Shown here: piece after piece, positions 31,091 to 42,851 of the stretch | Layout of the letters: each line of letters opens with the position of its first letter | Numbering within the stretch: the first letter of the stretch is position 1 | DNA from: Ralstonia sp. TCR112 | GTDB taxonomy: Bacteria; Pseudomonadota; Gammaproteobacteria; Burkholderiales; Burkholderiaceae | Assembly (NCBI RefSeq): GCF_007997035.1 | Contig: NZ_VOSS01000044.1 | Coordinates: forward strand, 39,902-103,901 | Direction: 5' to 3' | Length of the DNA: 64,000 bases | Notes under the pieces: generated by a model | Databases searched by the model: none | Told to the model about the DNA's origin: nothing | The model's input: the letters and a program-made list of their open reading frames with translations, nothing else | Program-made: the position numbers and the translations under genes

Positions 31091-31983
31091 ACGAAGTCAT
31101 TGAAATGCCGCCGCGCGAGAGCGCCGGGATTGTGGCGAGGGAAACAAACCAATATTCCGCCGTCGAGATCCGCCAGCGCGTGAACCTCGTTCAAGAGGTG
31201 ATGCGCTCCATCATGAAGAGCGAAACGCACTACGGCGTGATCCCGGGCACGAAAAAGCCATCGCTCTACAAGCCGGGCGCCGAGGTTTTGTGCGTCACGT
31301 TCCGCATCGCCGACAAGTACGAGGTGGAAGACTTGACGGTCGACGGCATGGCCCGCTACCGCGTGCGCTGCATCGGCGTCCACCAGGTGACGGGGGTTGT
31401 GCTGGGCGAAGGCATGGGCGAATGCTCTTCGCACGAAGAGAAGTACAAATGGCGCCGCGCCATCTGCGCCGAAGAATACGAGCTGACGCCAGAAACCATG
31501 CGCCGCATGAAGTTCCAGAAATGGAACAACAAGATCGAGAAGCAGCAGCAGATTCGCACTGAGTCTGCCGATCAGGCAAACACCATCCTGAAGATGGCCT
31601 GCAAGCGCGCCAAGATCGCCATGACGCTCAACGTGACCGGCGCGTCCGACATCTTCACGCAGGACATTGAAGACCTGCCGGAAGAGTACCGACATGACGA
31701 TGAGCCGGGCGCCCCTGTCCTGAGCGCACTCGGCGTGAAGCTCGTCGGCGAAGCCAATGCAGTGACGACGCGCGAGCAATTCGACGCGCTGTGGAAGCGC
31801 GGCGTGAAGGAGATCAACGCGGCAAAGGATGTCGGGGCGTCCGACGCTTTCAAGGCGGCGATGGCCGAGAAAAGCAAGGCGCTTCCAGCAAAAGATAACG
31901 AGCCACCAAAACGTGAGTCTGGCTCCGATGACGGCGAACTGCAAGCCGATTTTCAACGCCAGATTGCCGCCGAAGGGAGGTAA
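31087..31983 (+). CDS. Candidate phage annealing/recombination partner protein
   Basis: ATG 31087 in an ATGA overlap; 298 residues. Conserved-looking core: NLVQEVMRSIMKSETHYG, LYKPGAEVLCVTFRIADKYEV, GMARYRVRCIGVHQVTGVVLGEGMGECSSHEEKY and a Lys-rich helix, then an acidic tail. Its place directly before a YqaJ-type exonuclease is where RecT/Erf/Bet proteins usually lie. The sequence is not clearly RecT or Erf, so this is inference from context. Confidence 0.6.
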   Translation: MNEVIEMPPRESAGIVARETNQYSAVEIRQRVNLVQEVMRSIMKSETHYGVIPGTKKPSLYKPGAEVLCVTFRIADKYEVEDLTVDGMARYRVRCIGVHQVTGVVLGEGMGECSSHEEKYKWRRAICAEEYELTPETMRRMKFQKWNNKIEKQQQIRTESADQANTILKMACKRAKIAMTLNVTGASDIFTQDIEDLPEEYRHDDEPGAPVLSALGVKLVGEANAVTTREQFDALWKRGVKEINAAKDVGASDAFKAAMAEKSKALPAKDNEPPKRESGSDDGELQADFQRQIAAEGR

Positions 31984-31985
31984 AA

Positions 31986-32753
31986 GTGATCGTCATCGAA
32001 TGCGCTCAAGGAAGCCCAGAATGGCACCGCGCCCGTGCAGGCGTGATTACCGCCAGCATGTTCAGCACGGCCCGCAAGAAGGTGAACTGCCTGGATGATA
32101 GGCAACAGCAGTTCGTCAATCTCCGCCTTGCCGGCACGCCCGAGAAGGCCGCTGCGGAGGCCGCCGGGTACAAGACAATGCCGCGGTCGGACATCATCAC
32201 GCGCGCCCTCAACGGCGAGAAGGTTGGCGACTATTCCGACGCCGCCAAGGATTACGCTTTCCGCCTCGCGATTGAGCGGATCAGCGGAGAACCTCTGGAC
32301 GAGGGTTTTGAGACGTGGCAAATGAAACGCGGCCACGAACTGGAGCCCGAGGCGCGCATGGAGCATGAGGCCCGTACCGGCCTGTTCGTGCAGCGCTGCG
32401 GCTTCATGAAAACGGATGACGGCCTGTTTGGAGTCAGCGTGGATGGCTTGATTGGGGACGATGGTGGCAGCGAATACAAGTGCTTCCTAGCCCCCGACAA
32501 GCTGCGCTCAATCTACATCGATGGCGACATCTCCGAAGTGCACGACCAATCCATGGGCGGCATGTGGATTTCCGGCCGGGGATGGTGGCACAACTGCCTT
32601 TACTGCCCGGCGCTCGAGTCGGTCGGAAAGCAGTTTTGGTATCAGGAGTTCAAGCGCGACGACAACTACATCGAAAAGATGGAGGCAGAACTTTGGGAGT
32701 TCGCCTGTCTCGTCGCCCAGTACGAAAAGATGCTGCGCCAGCAAGCCGCCTAA
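31986..32753 (+). CDS. YqaJ/lambda-exonuclease-type recombinase
   Basis: GTG 31986; 255 residues. Motifs: GSPEWHRARAGVITAS at the N-terminus, RGHELEPEARMEHEARTG in the middle, and GVSVDGLIGDDGGSEYKC with the catalytic D, E and K. The enzyme resects duplex ends to feed the annealing protein encoded just upstream. Confidence 0.9.
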   Translation: MIVIECAQGSPEWHRARAGVITASMFSTARKKVNCLDDRQQQFVNLRLAGTPEKAAAEAAGYKTMPRSDIITRALNGEKVGDYSDAAKDYAFRLAIERISGEPLDEGFETWQMKRGHELEPEARMEHEARTGLFVQRCGFMKTDDGLFGVSVDGLIGDDGGSEYKCFLAPDKLRSIYIDGDISEVHDQSMGGMWISGRGWWHNCLYCPALESVGKQFWYQEFKRDDNYIEKMEAELWEFACLVAQYEKMLRQQAA

Positions 32754-32765
32754 CCGGGATCAGCC

Positions 32766-32927
32766 ATGGACTTCAGAAGACGCCTGCAGTACCAGAACCC
32801 GGTCCACCACAAATCCCGCTGGTTTGATGGATGGCTGATCGGCGATGACGCCAAGAACATCGGCGCCGGCGCTGCCTATGGCGTGGTGATCGCCCTTCTG
32901 ACTGCCGCTTTCATTTACCCGCACTGA
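32766..32927 (+). CDS. Small phage membrane protein, 53 residues
   Basis: ATG 32766 to TGA 32925-32927. The C-terminal half is one membrane helix (AAYGVVIALLTAAFIYP), the N-terminal half basic. The stop codon overlaps an operator. Confidence 0.5.
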   Translation: MDFRRRLQYQNPVHHKSRWFDGWLIGDDAKNIGAGAAYGVVIALLTAAFIYPH

Positions 32928-32939
32928 TAACAGGTTATC
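32926..32939. promoter_or_regulatory. Operator palindrome
   Basis: GATAACAGGTTATC with full 6+6 symmetry, directly upstream of the 59-residue gene at 32944. CTGATA could act as a -35 but the -10 is poor. Confidence 0.6.
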
Positions 32940-32943
32940 CGCA

Positions 32944-33123
32944 ATGCAACCACAAAACAAAGACCGCACCGAAGCGCCGCAGATCAGCCCGGGCCTCGCC
33001 AGCGCATTTCTGGCTGCATATGAGGGACGACGAGTCCCGCAGATTCTTCCTCAACAAACGCTGACCTGCGTTTCCCGCGGCGCCAAAACCAAGTCCGGAG
33101 AAGCGCCGCCCTGCGGCCACTAG
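32944..33123 (+). CDS. Possible small phage protein, 59 residues
   Basis: ATG 32944 to TAG 33121-33123; MQPQNKDRTEAPQISPGL start and Cys near the end. There is no clear ribosome site because the operator lies immediately upstream; the transcript might be leaderless-like. Low confidence. Confidence 0.4.
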   Translation: MQPQNKDRTEAPQISPGLASAFLAAYEGRRVPQILPQQTLTCVSRGAKTKSGEAPPCGH

Positions 33124-33125
33124 CC

Positions 33126-33638
33126 ATGGAAAGCCTTGAGAGCGGCCACTGGTTGGCGGACGAAAACGGCGACGTGGTTCACGCGCAGCTCTACCCGGAC
33201 GTGAAACTGGGATTGACGGGCTTTGCGACGGACGAGGAAAAGCATGCCGCCGCGCGCTGGATTGCTCAGTGCCTGAACCAGTCCATCGAGACGCCGGACG
33301 ACGATTCGACGCCCGAGCGGCTTTACCTGGGCCGCAAAGGGATCAGGGTCAAGGGCGCGCCGGGAGACGTCGAATTTGTGCGCGCGGACATCGCCGTCAC
33401 GCTGGCCCCGATGGCCGACCAGCTCGCCGATTCGATCAGCGAAATCACGGCGAAGCGCGCCGCTGAACGCGAGCGGATTCTGGCGGCTCTTCAGGTGGAG
33501 GCGCAGAGCGCGGTGCCATCTGCCGAGTTCTTCGATGGGCTGCCGCCGGCGGCTTGCTACGAGCGCGGGCTGCATGTGGGAAGCGACGCCACCCGGGCGG
33601 CCATCAAGGCGGCCGTCGCCGAGGCGATGGAGGAATAG
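33126..33638 (+). CDS. Phage early protein, 170 residues, unknown
   Basis: MESLESGHWLADENGDVVH start, two bases after the previous stop. Acidic, helical second half (SISEITAKRAAERERILAAL). No family is recognised. Confidence 0.6.
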   Translation: MESLESGHWLADENGDVVHAQLYPDVKLGLTGFATDEEKHAAARWIAQCLNQSIETPDDDSTPERLYLGRKGIRVKGAPGDVEFVRADIAVTLAPMADQLADSISEITAKRAAERERILAALQVEAQSAVPSAEFFDGLPPAACYERGLHVGSDATRAAIKAAVAEAMEE

Positions 33639-33640
33639 CC

Positions 33641-33841
33641 ATGGCATCCAAGCGAAGAATCCGCCGCCGATCGTGCGAGGGAAAGATCCGCTACGAGACG
33701 GCCGAAGCGGCAGGCCAAGGACGGCGGAATCTGAACCGCGCGAAGGGTTATCAGGGATTCATGAACGTGTACCGCTGTTCGTTCTGTGGTGGCTACCACA
33801 TCGGGCACGCGGTGGATAAGCGCGGCACGTGGGGCCGCTGA
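33641..33841 (+). CDS. Small zinc-ribbon-like phage protein, 66 residues
   Basis: ATG 33641. Very basic N-terminus (MASKRRIRRRSCEGKIRY) and a zinc-ribbon-like YRCSFCGGYHIGH. Likely nucleic-acid binding. Confidence 0.62.
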   Translation: MASKRRIRRRSCEGKIRYETAEAAGQGRRNLNRAKGYQGFMNVYRCSFCGGYHIGHAVDKRGTWGR

Positions 33842-33852
33842 TCGGGGGAATC

Positions 33853-34434
33853 ATGAGCGAGATGAGATCAAGCCGGCTCAAGTGGAGCGCAGCCGAAGAC
33901 AAGACGCTCCGGGAACAGTGGACGAATGGCCGACCGATCCGCATGTGGCTGGATCTACTGCCGGGCCGAAGCGAGCGCGGCATTGTGCAGCGCGCCGGCA
34001 AGCTCAAACTGGCGCCACGCGGAAGCGGGTGCACTTCCGGTAATTCGCCGTCGTGGCGGTTGATCCGGCAAGTACTGGAAGCAGGCGAGCCGCTTACGCC
34101 GATCGAGATTTCCAAGCGCACGGGCGTCACGCGCCAGCACGTCTACGAAGAACTGCGGCAACATCACCCGGCCGACATTCATATCGCGGGCTACGCCGAG
34201 CGCGGCCCGACTGGCTACCGGGCCAAACTGTGGACGCTGGGCGCCGGGAAGGATGCGCCGCGCCCGCAGCCGCTGACGAAGAAGGAGATCAACAAACGCC
34301 GCTATCAACGATTCAAGCAGAATCCTGAAGCCCTAGCACGGCGTGACGCCAAGAAGCGCCTGCGAGACTGCGAGAAGGGAGGCAAGTTGATCCGGCGCGA
34401 CGAGGCCGCGGCTTGGATTGGGGGTGCGGCATGA
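33853..34434 (+). CDS. Phage DNA-binding protein (SANT/Myb-like plus HTH)
   Basis: ATG 33853 with GGGGGAATC in front; 193 residues. Residues about 8-50 (LKWSAAEDKTLREQWTNG ... GRSERGIVQRAGKL) look SANT/Myb-like; about 75-105 (LTPIEISKRTGVTRQHVYEEL) form a helix-turn-helix; the C-terminus is strongly basic. Probably a regulator or architectural protein near the integration module. Confidence 0.65.
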   Translation: MSEMRSSRLKWSAAEDKTLREQWTNGRPIRMWLDLLPGRSERGIVQRAGKLKLAPRGSGCTSGNSPSWRLIRQVLEAGEPLTPIEISKRTGVTRQHVYEELRQHHPADIHIAGYAERGPTGYRAKLWTLGAGKDAPRPQPLTKKEINKRRYQRFKQNPEALARRDAKKRLRDCEKGGKLIRRDEAAAWIGGAA

Positions 34435-34646
34435 GAACTGCCGATACCGTCGGCGTGCTGGGCGCGGCCGAGATCATGCGCGTCCACCCCAAGACCGTCG
34501 AAGACATGATCCGCGCAGGCACAATTCCCGCTGCCAAGGTGGGCCGTTCCTGGGTCATGTTGACGCGGGATGTGATGGCCTACGTTGAGAGGCAAATCAT
34601 GGAGCAGACAAGCAAGAGGCTGGTCGCGCGGCGCATGAGCGCCTGA
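34431..34646 (+). CDS. xis: Excisionase-like MerR/HTH_17 protein
   Basis: ATG 34431 in an ATGA overlap; 71 residues. LGAAEIMRVHPKTVEDMIRAGTIPAAKVGRSWVML is the short winged helix of excisionases. It converges on the integrase gene, their stops being three bases apart. Such proteins bend attachment DNA to favour excision. Confidence 0.75.
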   Translation: MRTADTVGVLGAAEIMRVHPKTVEDMIRAGTIPAAKVGRSWVMLTRDVMAYVERQIMEQTSKRLVARRMSA

Positions 34647-34649
34647 CAT

Positions 34650-35777
34650 TTACCAGAGAGCTACCGCAAGGTCCGACCCTCTAAGGTTCGCGTACCGCAT
34701 CATCATGCGGTGGCTCTTGTGACCGCTGATTTTCATGATCTGGCTTTCAGACAGCGTGGTCCGCTCGAACAAACGGCTTACCGCTTCGTGGCGCAGGTCG
34801 TGGAATTTCAAGCCCTCGCACTTCGCCTGTGTGAAAATGTCGATGAATCGCTTCGAGAGGTAGCCCGATACGTCCGCCCGTGCCTTAGTAGATCGATCCC
34901 CATTCCACCACGGGAACACCAGATCCTGCGGGTGCGCGGCGGGTATTTCCCTCTCATCCAAATGCTCACGCATCAGGGCCAGCGCTACGCTTGAAAGCGG
35001 AACCTGGCGCTTGTCGCCGTTCTTGGTTTTTTCTAAGAACACGGTTTTCTTCGGCAAATCCACTTGACCGACAGATAGTGTGTACATCTCCGATAGGCGC
35101 ATCGCCGACTCCACCGCGAGGATGAACAGTGTTCGGTGGGCCCTTGGGTATTCGATCGTCAACGGCCGTTGCTTGCGCGCCAAAACACCGCCGTCGATCA
35201 CGGCTAGAATGCGCTCGTATTCCCCTGGCTCCAAGCGTCGGTCCCGCTCAATATCCTGGCGCTTGACGCCAGCGGCTGATACATCCGCCTTGCTGTACTG
35301 GGCATAACCGTCTGGCAGTGTGCGGAACGGATGGTCTGGCAGCGTAACGTGCCCTTTCCGCATTCCCCAGTCGGCGGCCCGAGCTAAGGCGCCGATGCGT
35401 GCACGGATCGAGGCAGGCGCCAATTTCTCCACGCGTTTCATCTCATCGATGATCTGGTCCACCCACTTCGCGCTGATCACAGGAAGAAGCGTGTCGCCCC
35501 ACTTCTTGAGGCAGGCGTTCAATGCCCCCTGATCTTTGGGGCTTGGATGCGCGTCTAGTTCGTACGCGCGCACCAATTGGTCAAGCCGCACAATGTTTGA
35601 CTGCGGCTGGTGCTGCGCCGGAACAATGCCGCGCGACAGCAGCTCTTCTAACTGCGCCGCATACGCATCGCCTTCTGCCTCGTCTTTGAAGGTCAAGTAG
35701 AGGGGCTTATCAAGCACCCCCGCCTTCTTGAAGATGTACTGCACCGTCCCGTTTGGGAACCGCTTCTTGCCTGCCAC
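34650..35777 (-). CDS. int: Tyrosine-family phage integrase
   Basis: 375 residues. The catalytic set is visible: Arg in ESAMRLSEMYTL, HDLRHEAVSRLF (HxxR), KISGHKSHRMMMRY (GH and the nucleophile Tyr). The N-terminal core-binding half spans about 50-170. It is transcribed toward the prophage interior, next to tRNA-Val, whose 3' end is the expected attachment site. Confidence 0.95.
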   Translation of the reverse strand: MAGKKRFPNGTVQYIFKKAGVLDKPLYLTFKDEAEGDAYAAQLEELLSRGIVPAQHQPQSNIVRLDQLVRAYELDAHPSPKDQGALNACLKKWGDTLLPVISAKWVDQIIDEMKRVEKLAPASIRARIGALARAADWGMRKGHVTLPDHPFRTLPDGYAQYSKADVSAAGVKRQDIERDRRLEPGEYERILAVIDGGVLARKQRPLTIEYPRAHRTLFILAVESAMRLSEMYTLSVGQVDLPKKTVFLEKTKNGDKRQVPLSSVALALMREHLDEREIPAAHPQDLVFPWWNGDRSTKARADVSGYLSKRFIDIFTQAKCEGLKFHDLRHEAVSRLFERTTLSESQIMKISGHKSHRMMMRYANLRGSDLAVALW

Positions 35778-35946
35778 CCGCCACTCTCCCCTTGGGCGAA
35801 TCTACGCCCTGCACAGAAATAGTATAGCTGGTAAGCGTCTACTTTTGGCGGGTATGGGCTCCTTTTGGCTCCTTTGAAAGTAGGTGCGACAGGCAAGAAA
35901 AAAGGGCCTAGATTGCTCTAAGCCCTTGATTCTATTGAACGAACGA
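35778..35946. other. Integrase-tRNA gap, probable attR arm region
   Basis: 170 bases without a gene. Direct repeats such as GGCTCCTTTTGGCTCCTTT (35848-35872) and the hairpin-like GGGCCTAGATTGCTCTAAGCCC occur here and may be arm-type integrase sites. The crossover is expected at or next to the tRNA 3' end. The partner att site is outside the window, so the core cannot be defined. Confidence 0.4.
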
Positions 35947-36022
35947 TGGTGGGTGCTGAGAGGCTCGAACTCCCGACCCGCGCCTTGTAAGGGCGCTGCT
36001 CTACCAACTGAGCTAAGCACCC
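35947..36022 (-). tRNA. tRNA-Val (TAC), host, probable prophage attachment gene
   Basis: Minus strand: acceptor GGGTGCT with AGCACCC, discriminator A and encoded CCA (35947-35949), D-arm AGCTCAGTTGGTAGAGC, anticodon loop CTTACAA (TAC) on stem GCGCC/GGCGC, T-arm GGGAG-TTCGAGC-CTCTC-like. 76 bases. The integrase gene lies just beyond its 3' end. Confidence 0.93.
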
Positions 36023-36089
36023 GTTCGTACTGCCGGCGTGAGCCGGGCTGTCCGGCGCCCGTGTTGTCACCCACGAGCACCAAAGCCCG

Positions 36090-36362
36090 CTAGTTTAGCG
36101 CATCTTTTAGCGCTTTACCAGGTTTGAATTTAGCAACTTTACCGCCTTCGATTGTGATGGCCGCACCCGTGCGGGGATTGCGCCCATTACGCGAAGATCG
36201 CTTGCCGACCAGAAACGTTCCGAAACCGACGAGCGTGACCGACCCACCTTCGCGCAACGCATCCTTGATGCCGTCGATGAGCGCATCGATGGCGCGCCCT
36301 GCCGCGGCTTTCGACATGTCCGTCTGCGTCGCCACATGGTCGATGAGATCTGTTTTGTTCAT
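36090..36362 (-). CDS. hupB: HU-family DNA-binding protein (beta-like)
   Basis: 90 residues, the full family length. MNKTDLIDHVATQTDMSKAA helical start, the GFGTFLVGKRSSRNGRNPRTG arm with the intercalating Pro segment, and KPGKALKDALN end. A nucleoid protein that bends DNA. It lies downstream of lon, as in many beta-proteobacteria; here tRNA-Val follows on the same strand. Confidence 0.93.
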   Translation of the reverse strand: MNKTDLIDHVATQTDMSKAAAGRAIDALIDGIKDALREGGSVTLVGFGTFLVGKRSSRNGRNPRTGAAITIEGGKVAKFKPGKALKDALN

Positions 36363-36464
36363 CGTGCCACCTCCCCGAACACCCGCTAGTGTGGATTCAT
36401 TAAAGTGGCCGTCAATCGACGTGTCAAGGCGAAGAACTGCATGCCACAGGTCGCAGCCTGCGCA

Positions 36465-36495
36465 AAGAAAAAGGGCCCGAACATGTCGGGCCCTT
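36465..36495 (-). terminator. Terminator of lon
   Basis: AAGGGCCCGA and TCGGGCCCTT pair perfectly over ten bases round a five-base loop; on the minus strand a TTTC tail follows. It lies 25 bases after the lon stop. Confidence 0.8.
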
Positions 36496-36519
36496 CTTCA
36501 GCCTTGGGAGGCGACGGTG

Positions 36520-38934
<2,415 letters not shown>

Positions 38935-39032
38935 TATTTTCCCCAGAAAGTCATGTAAGGGCTAAATTGGGCACAGCGACGGTTTTACAAGACCGCTGCT
39001 GCAAGTCGCATGCCGACCCGGTTTCCCGAAGC

Positions 39033-39061
39033 AAAAAAAGCCGCTCGCGAGCGAACGGCTT
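39033..39061 (-). terminator. Terminator of clpX
   Basis: AAGCCG and CGGCTT enclose a second palindrome CTCGCGAG; on the minus strand a run of seven T follows. It lies about 40 bases after the clpX stop. Confidence 0.78.
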
Positions 39062-39103
39062 CCTGCATGGGACGCATACGGCGCATCCCGGCCGGCATTC
39101 GCG

Positions 39104-40378
39104 TCAGTTGGAACCTGCAACCTTGGGTTGCTCTTCGTAAATCAGCAAGGGCTTGCCTTCGTCGGAGATCGTACTTTCATCGATCACCACCTTTTGCACA
39201 CCCTTGTGGTTGGGGAGGTCATACATCACATCCATCAAAGCGTGCTCGACGATGGAACGCAAACCACGCGCCCCCGTCTTGCGCTTGATCGCCTTGCGGG
39301 CGATTGCCGTCAGCGCGCTCGGACGAATTTCCAGCTCCACCCCTTCCATTGCCAGCAGCTTCTGGTACTGCTTGACGATTGCGTTCTTCGGCTCGACGAG
39401 GATCTCCATCAAGGCGGCCTCATCGAGCTTGGCCAGCGTCGCAACCACGGGCAGACGGCCGATCAACTCGGGAATCAGACCAAACTTGATGAGATCTTCC
39501 GGCTCCACTTGCGGCAGCACTTCGCTGACGTCGCGCTCTTCCTTGCTCTGCACCTCGGCACCGAAACCGATACCGGTCTTGTCGGAGCGCTGCATGATGA
39601 TCTTTTCCAGACCATCGAAGGCGCCGCCGCAGATGAACAGGATGTTGGTCGTATCAACCTGCAGGAAGTCTTGGTTCGGATGCTTGCGACCACCTTGCGG
39701 GGGCACCGACGCCATCGTTCCTTCCACCAGCTTGAGCAGGGCCTGCTGCACGCCTTCCCCAGAAACGTCCCGGGTGATGGAAGGGTTGTCAGACTTGCGC
39801 GAAATCTTGTCGATCTCGTCGATGTAGACAATGCCGCGCTGGGCCTTGTCCACCTCGTAATTGCAGTTCTGCAGCAGCTTCTGAATGATGTTTTCGACAT
39901 CCTCGCCCACGTAGCCCGCTTCGGTCAGCGTGGTGGCGTCGGCGATGACGAATGGCACGTTCAACAGACGCGCCAGCGTTTGAGCAAGCAGCGTCTTGCC
40001 CGAGCCGGTCGGCCCGATGAGCAGGATGTTGCTCTTGGACAGCTCGACATCATCTTTCTTGCCGAGGTGCTTCAAACGCTTGTAATGGTTGTAGACCGCG
40101 ACCGCCAAGATTTTCTTGGCCTGTTCCTGACCGATCACATATTGGTCCAGGCTCAGGCGAATTTCATGCGGCGTGGGCAGATCAGACTTGACCGCCAGAC
40201 CACCTTCCTTTTCGGAGATGGCTGCTTCGTCCCGGATGATCTCGTTGCACAGGTCGATACATTCATCGCAGATGAAGACCGAGGGGCCGGCAATCAGTTT
40301 CTTGACCTCATGCTGGCTCTTGCCGCAGAACGAGCAGTACAGCAGCTTTTCGCCAGTCGAGCCTTTCTTGTCCGCCAT
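39104..40378 (-). CDS. clpX: ClpX, ATPase subunit of ClpXP
   Basis: 424 residues. N-terminal zinc domain with [11 protein letters not shown] and CDECIDLC, Walker [15 protein letters not shown] (about 120), Walker [15 protein letters not shown], the pore loop GYVGEDVE and sensor region [11 protein letters not shown]. It unfolds tagged substrates and feeds ClpP, encoded upstream. Confidence 0.97.
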   Translation of the reverse strand: MADKKGSTGEKLLYCSFCGKSQHEVKKLIAGPSVFICDECIDLCNEIIRDEAAISEKEGGLAVKSDLPTPHEIRLSLDQYVIGQEQAKKILAVAVYNHYKRLKHLGKKDDVELSKSNILLIGPTGSGKTLLAQTLARLLNVPFVIADATTLTEAGYVGEDVENIIQKLLQNCNYEVDKAQRGIVYIDEIDKISRKSDNPSITRDVSGEGVQQALLKLVEGTMASVPPQGGRKHPNQDFLQVDTTNILFICGGAFDGLEKIIMQRSDKTGIGFGAEVQSKEERDVSEVLPQVEPEDLIKFGLIPELIGRLPVVATLAKLDEAALMEILVEPKNAIVKQYQKLLAMEGVELEIRPSALTAIARKAIKRKTGARGLRSIVEHALMDVMYDLPNHKGVQKVVIDESTISDEGKPLLIYEEQPKVAGSN

Positions 40379-40452
40379 AACGATTACCAGTAGTTCTTGG
40401 CAGCATCATACGCCAAATTATCTGGCGACGATCCGCAGGTGTTGTTCAAAGC

Positions 40453-40479
40453 AAAAACGAGGCGCGAGGCCTCGTTTTT
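40453..40479 (-). terminator. Terminator-like hairpin between clpP and clpX
   Basis: AAAACGAGGC and GCCTCGTTTT pair round GCGAG, with T/A runs on both sides so it can work in either direction. It separates clpP from clpX. Confidence 0.65.
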
Positions 40480-40576
40480 GACACCGCTTGACATGTTTCG
40501 GAGCGGCTAACCGGTGTGCCGTAGAACGCACCGGCAATACCGCCTACCGCGCACATCGACGCATGACTTCGACACT

Positions 40577-41224
40577 TCAGCGCTTGGCGATAACCTGGTC
40601 GATCAGGCCGTACTCCTTGGCCTGCTCGCTGCTCATGAAGTTGTCGCGGTCCGTGTCGCGGGCGATCTTGTCGACCGGCTGACCCGTCGCCTCCGAAAGC
40701 ACCGTGTTCAGGCGCTCGCGCAGGTAGAGAATCTCGCGCGCCTGGATCTCGATGTCAGAGGCTTGACCCCGCGCGCCGCCCAGCGGCTGGTGGATCATGA
40801 TGCGCGAATTTGGCAGCGCCAGCCGCTTGCCCTTCGCACCGGCTGCAAGCAGGAACGCGCCCATGCTGGCCGCCATCCCCATGCACAGCGTCGACACGTC
40901 CGGCTTGATGAACTGCATCGTGTCGTACATCGCCAGACCGGACGATACCGAACCGCCCGGCGAGTTGATGTACAGCGAGATGTCCTTGTCGGGATTCTCG
41001 CTTTCCAGGAACAGCAACTGTGCCACCACGAGGTTGGCAGTCTGGTCGTTGACCTCACCCACCATGAAGATCACTCGCTCCTTGAGCAGGCGCGAGTAGA
41101 TGTCGTAGGCGCGCTCGCCGCGGCCCGACTGCTCGACCACCATCGGCACCAGACCGAGCCCCTGCGTTTCAAGCGCGGAAGCCTGGGTACGGGCAAGTTG
41201 GTCGATCAGTTCATTGCGGATCAT
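40577..41224 (-). CDS. clpP: ClpP proteolytic subunit
   Basis: 215 residues. Catalytic Ser in [12 protein letters not shown] (about 117), His in [13 protein letters not shown] (about 142) and a later Asp complete the triad. Start at 41224 ([18 protein letters not shown]). It follows tig by 39 bases, the usual tig-clpP-clpX order. Confidence 0.97.
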   Translation of the reverse strand: MIRNELIDQLARTQASALETQGLGLVPMVVEQSGRGERAYDIYSRLLKERVIFMVGEVNDQTANLVVAQLLFLESENPDKDISLYINSPGGSVSSGLAMYDTMQFIKPDVSTLCMGMAASMGAFLLAAGAKGKRLALPNSRIMIHQPLGGARGQASDIEIQAREILYLRERLNTVLSEATGQPVDKIARDTDRDNFMSSEQAKEYGLIDQVIAKR

Positions 41225-41263
41225 GCGGTTCTCCGGTGCTTAGTTCGGAAACTATCGATCGAA

Positions 41264-42607
41264 TCAGCCTTGCGCCGGCGTGGCGGTCAGCTCTTCGAAC
41301 GACACGACCTTGTCAGTGACCTTGGCCTTGTCGCACACAAAATTTACCACGTTGTTTTCGAGCACGTAGGCTTCCATCTCGGCCAGGCGCTGTTGGTCGC
41401 CGTAGTACCAGCGGATGACTTCCTTCGGGTCTTCATAGCTCTTGGCGAACTCTTCGATCTCAGCCTTGATCTGCTCCGGCTTGGCTTCCAGGCCGTTGGC
41501 CTTCACGACTTCGGCCAGCACCAGACCCAGCTTCACGCGGCGCTCAGCTTGCTGCGTGAACATCTCAGCCGGGATCGGCATGTTCTTGGCGTTCGGCATG
41601 CCGCGCGATTCGAGGTCGCGACGGGCCATTTCGACCAGACGCTCCTGGTCTTGCTCGACCAGCGACTTCGGCACGTCCAGCTCCGCCACCTTCAGCAGCG
41701 CTTCCATGACTTGGTCCTTGAGCAGCGCGTGCGTACGGCGCTTGACTTCACGCTCGAGGTTTTCGCGGATGTCGGCGCGCATCTTGTCGAGGTTGCCGTC
41801 GGCGATGCCCAGCGATTGTGCGAAGGCTTCGTTGACTTCCGGCAAGTGCGCCCACTCGACTTGCTTGAGCGTGACCGTGAATTCAGCAGTCTTACCGGCG
41901 ACGTCCTTGCCGTGGTAGTCCTCGGGGAACGCCAGCGGGAATTTCTTCGACTCGCCTTGCTTCAGGCCCAGCGTGGCTTGTTCGAACTCAGGCAGCATGC
42001 GGCCTTCGCCCAGCACGAAGCTGAAGCCTTCAGCCTTGCCACCGGCGAATTCCACGCCGTCGATCGTGCCGACGAAATCGACCGTCACGCGGTCGCCATT
42101 CTGTGCAACGGCTGCACCGCCGTCGCCGTGCTCGCCGGCTTCGCCGCGCGGATGGTAGTGCACGCGCTGCTTGCGCAGGATGTCGAGGGTCTTGTCGATC
42201 TCGGCATCGGTGATTTCGGTCTTGGTGCGGGTCAGTTCCGCGCCGGCCAGATCGCCGAGCTTCACTTCCGGATACACCTCGAACGTCGCGTCGAAGGCGA
42301 CTTGATCGTCAGCCACGCCTTCGGTCTTCAGTTCGAAGCGCGGTTGGCCGGCAACCTTCACGCCCTGCTCGTTCGTGATGTCGAAGAACTGGCGAGCAGC
42401 CTTGTCGTAGCGCACTTCGAATTCGACTTGTTGGCCGTATTGCTTCTCGACCATCTTCATCGGGACCTTGCCCGGGCGGAAGCCGGACATCTTGACGGTC
42501 TTGGACAGACGCGCCAGACGGCTTTGCTTCTCTTGCTCCACTTCGGCCTTCGGGACAGCCAGGGTCACTTTGCGATCAAGCTTGCCGAGGTTTTCGATAG
42601 TCGACAT
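41264..42607 (-). CDS. tig: Trigger factor, ribosome-associated chaperone
   Basis: 447 residues from ATG 42607 ([18 protein letters not shown]); a longer open frame to 42745 is rejected because the family starts at this point. Ribosome-binding signature [17 protein letters not shown] near residue 45, a central FKBP-type isomerase domain ([20 protein letters not shown]), then helical arms. It shields nascent chains. Confidence 0.95.
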   Translation of the reverse strand: MSTIENLGKLDRKVTLAVPKAEVEQEKQSRLARLSKTVKMSGFRPGKVPMKMVEKQYGQQVEFEVRYDKAARQFFDITNEQGVKVAGQPRFELKTEGVADDQVAFDATFEVYPEVKLGDLAGAELTRTKTEITDAEIDKTLDILRKQRVHYHPRGEAGEHGDGGAAVAQNGDRVTVDFVGTIDGVEFAGGKAEGFSFVLGEGRMLPEFEQATLGLKQGESKKFPLAFPEDYHGKDVAGKTAEFTVTLKQVEWAHLPEVNEAFAQSLGIADGNLDKMRADIRENLEREVKRRTHALLKDQVMEALLKVAELDVPKSLVEQDQERLVEMARRDLESRGMPNAKNMPIPAEMFTQQAERRVKLGLVLAEVVKANGLEAKPEQIKAEIEEFAKSYEDPKEVIRWYYGDQQRLAEMEAYVLENNVVNFVCDKAKVTDKVVSFEELTATPAQG

Positions 42608-42851
42608 GGTCGTAATTCCAGATTCAGAAGATGGTTGCGTCGAACGGCGCAGCGCCAGCAGCAGCCGTGGTTCAAAGTTCTTGGTGTTGCCGGGCTTGCA
42701 GGAATGCGGCGCGAGGGCCGCTTGACTGCACAATGCACGGCACAACGGGCGCGTTCAGGCTGGCAAACGCAAAACGCATATTATGGCATGGAACGTTCGG
42801 CGGCCCTGATTTTTTGGGTCGGAACGCTAGGAAAACCCTTCAAACCGCGTG

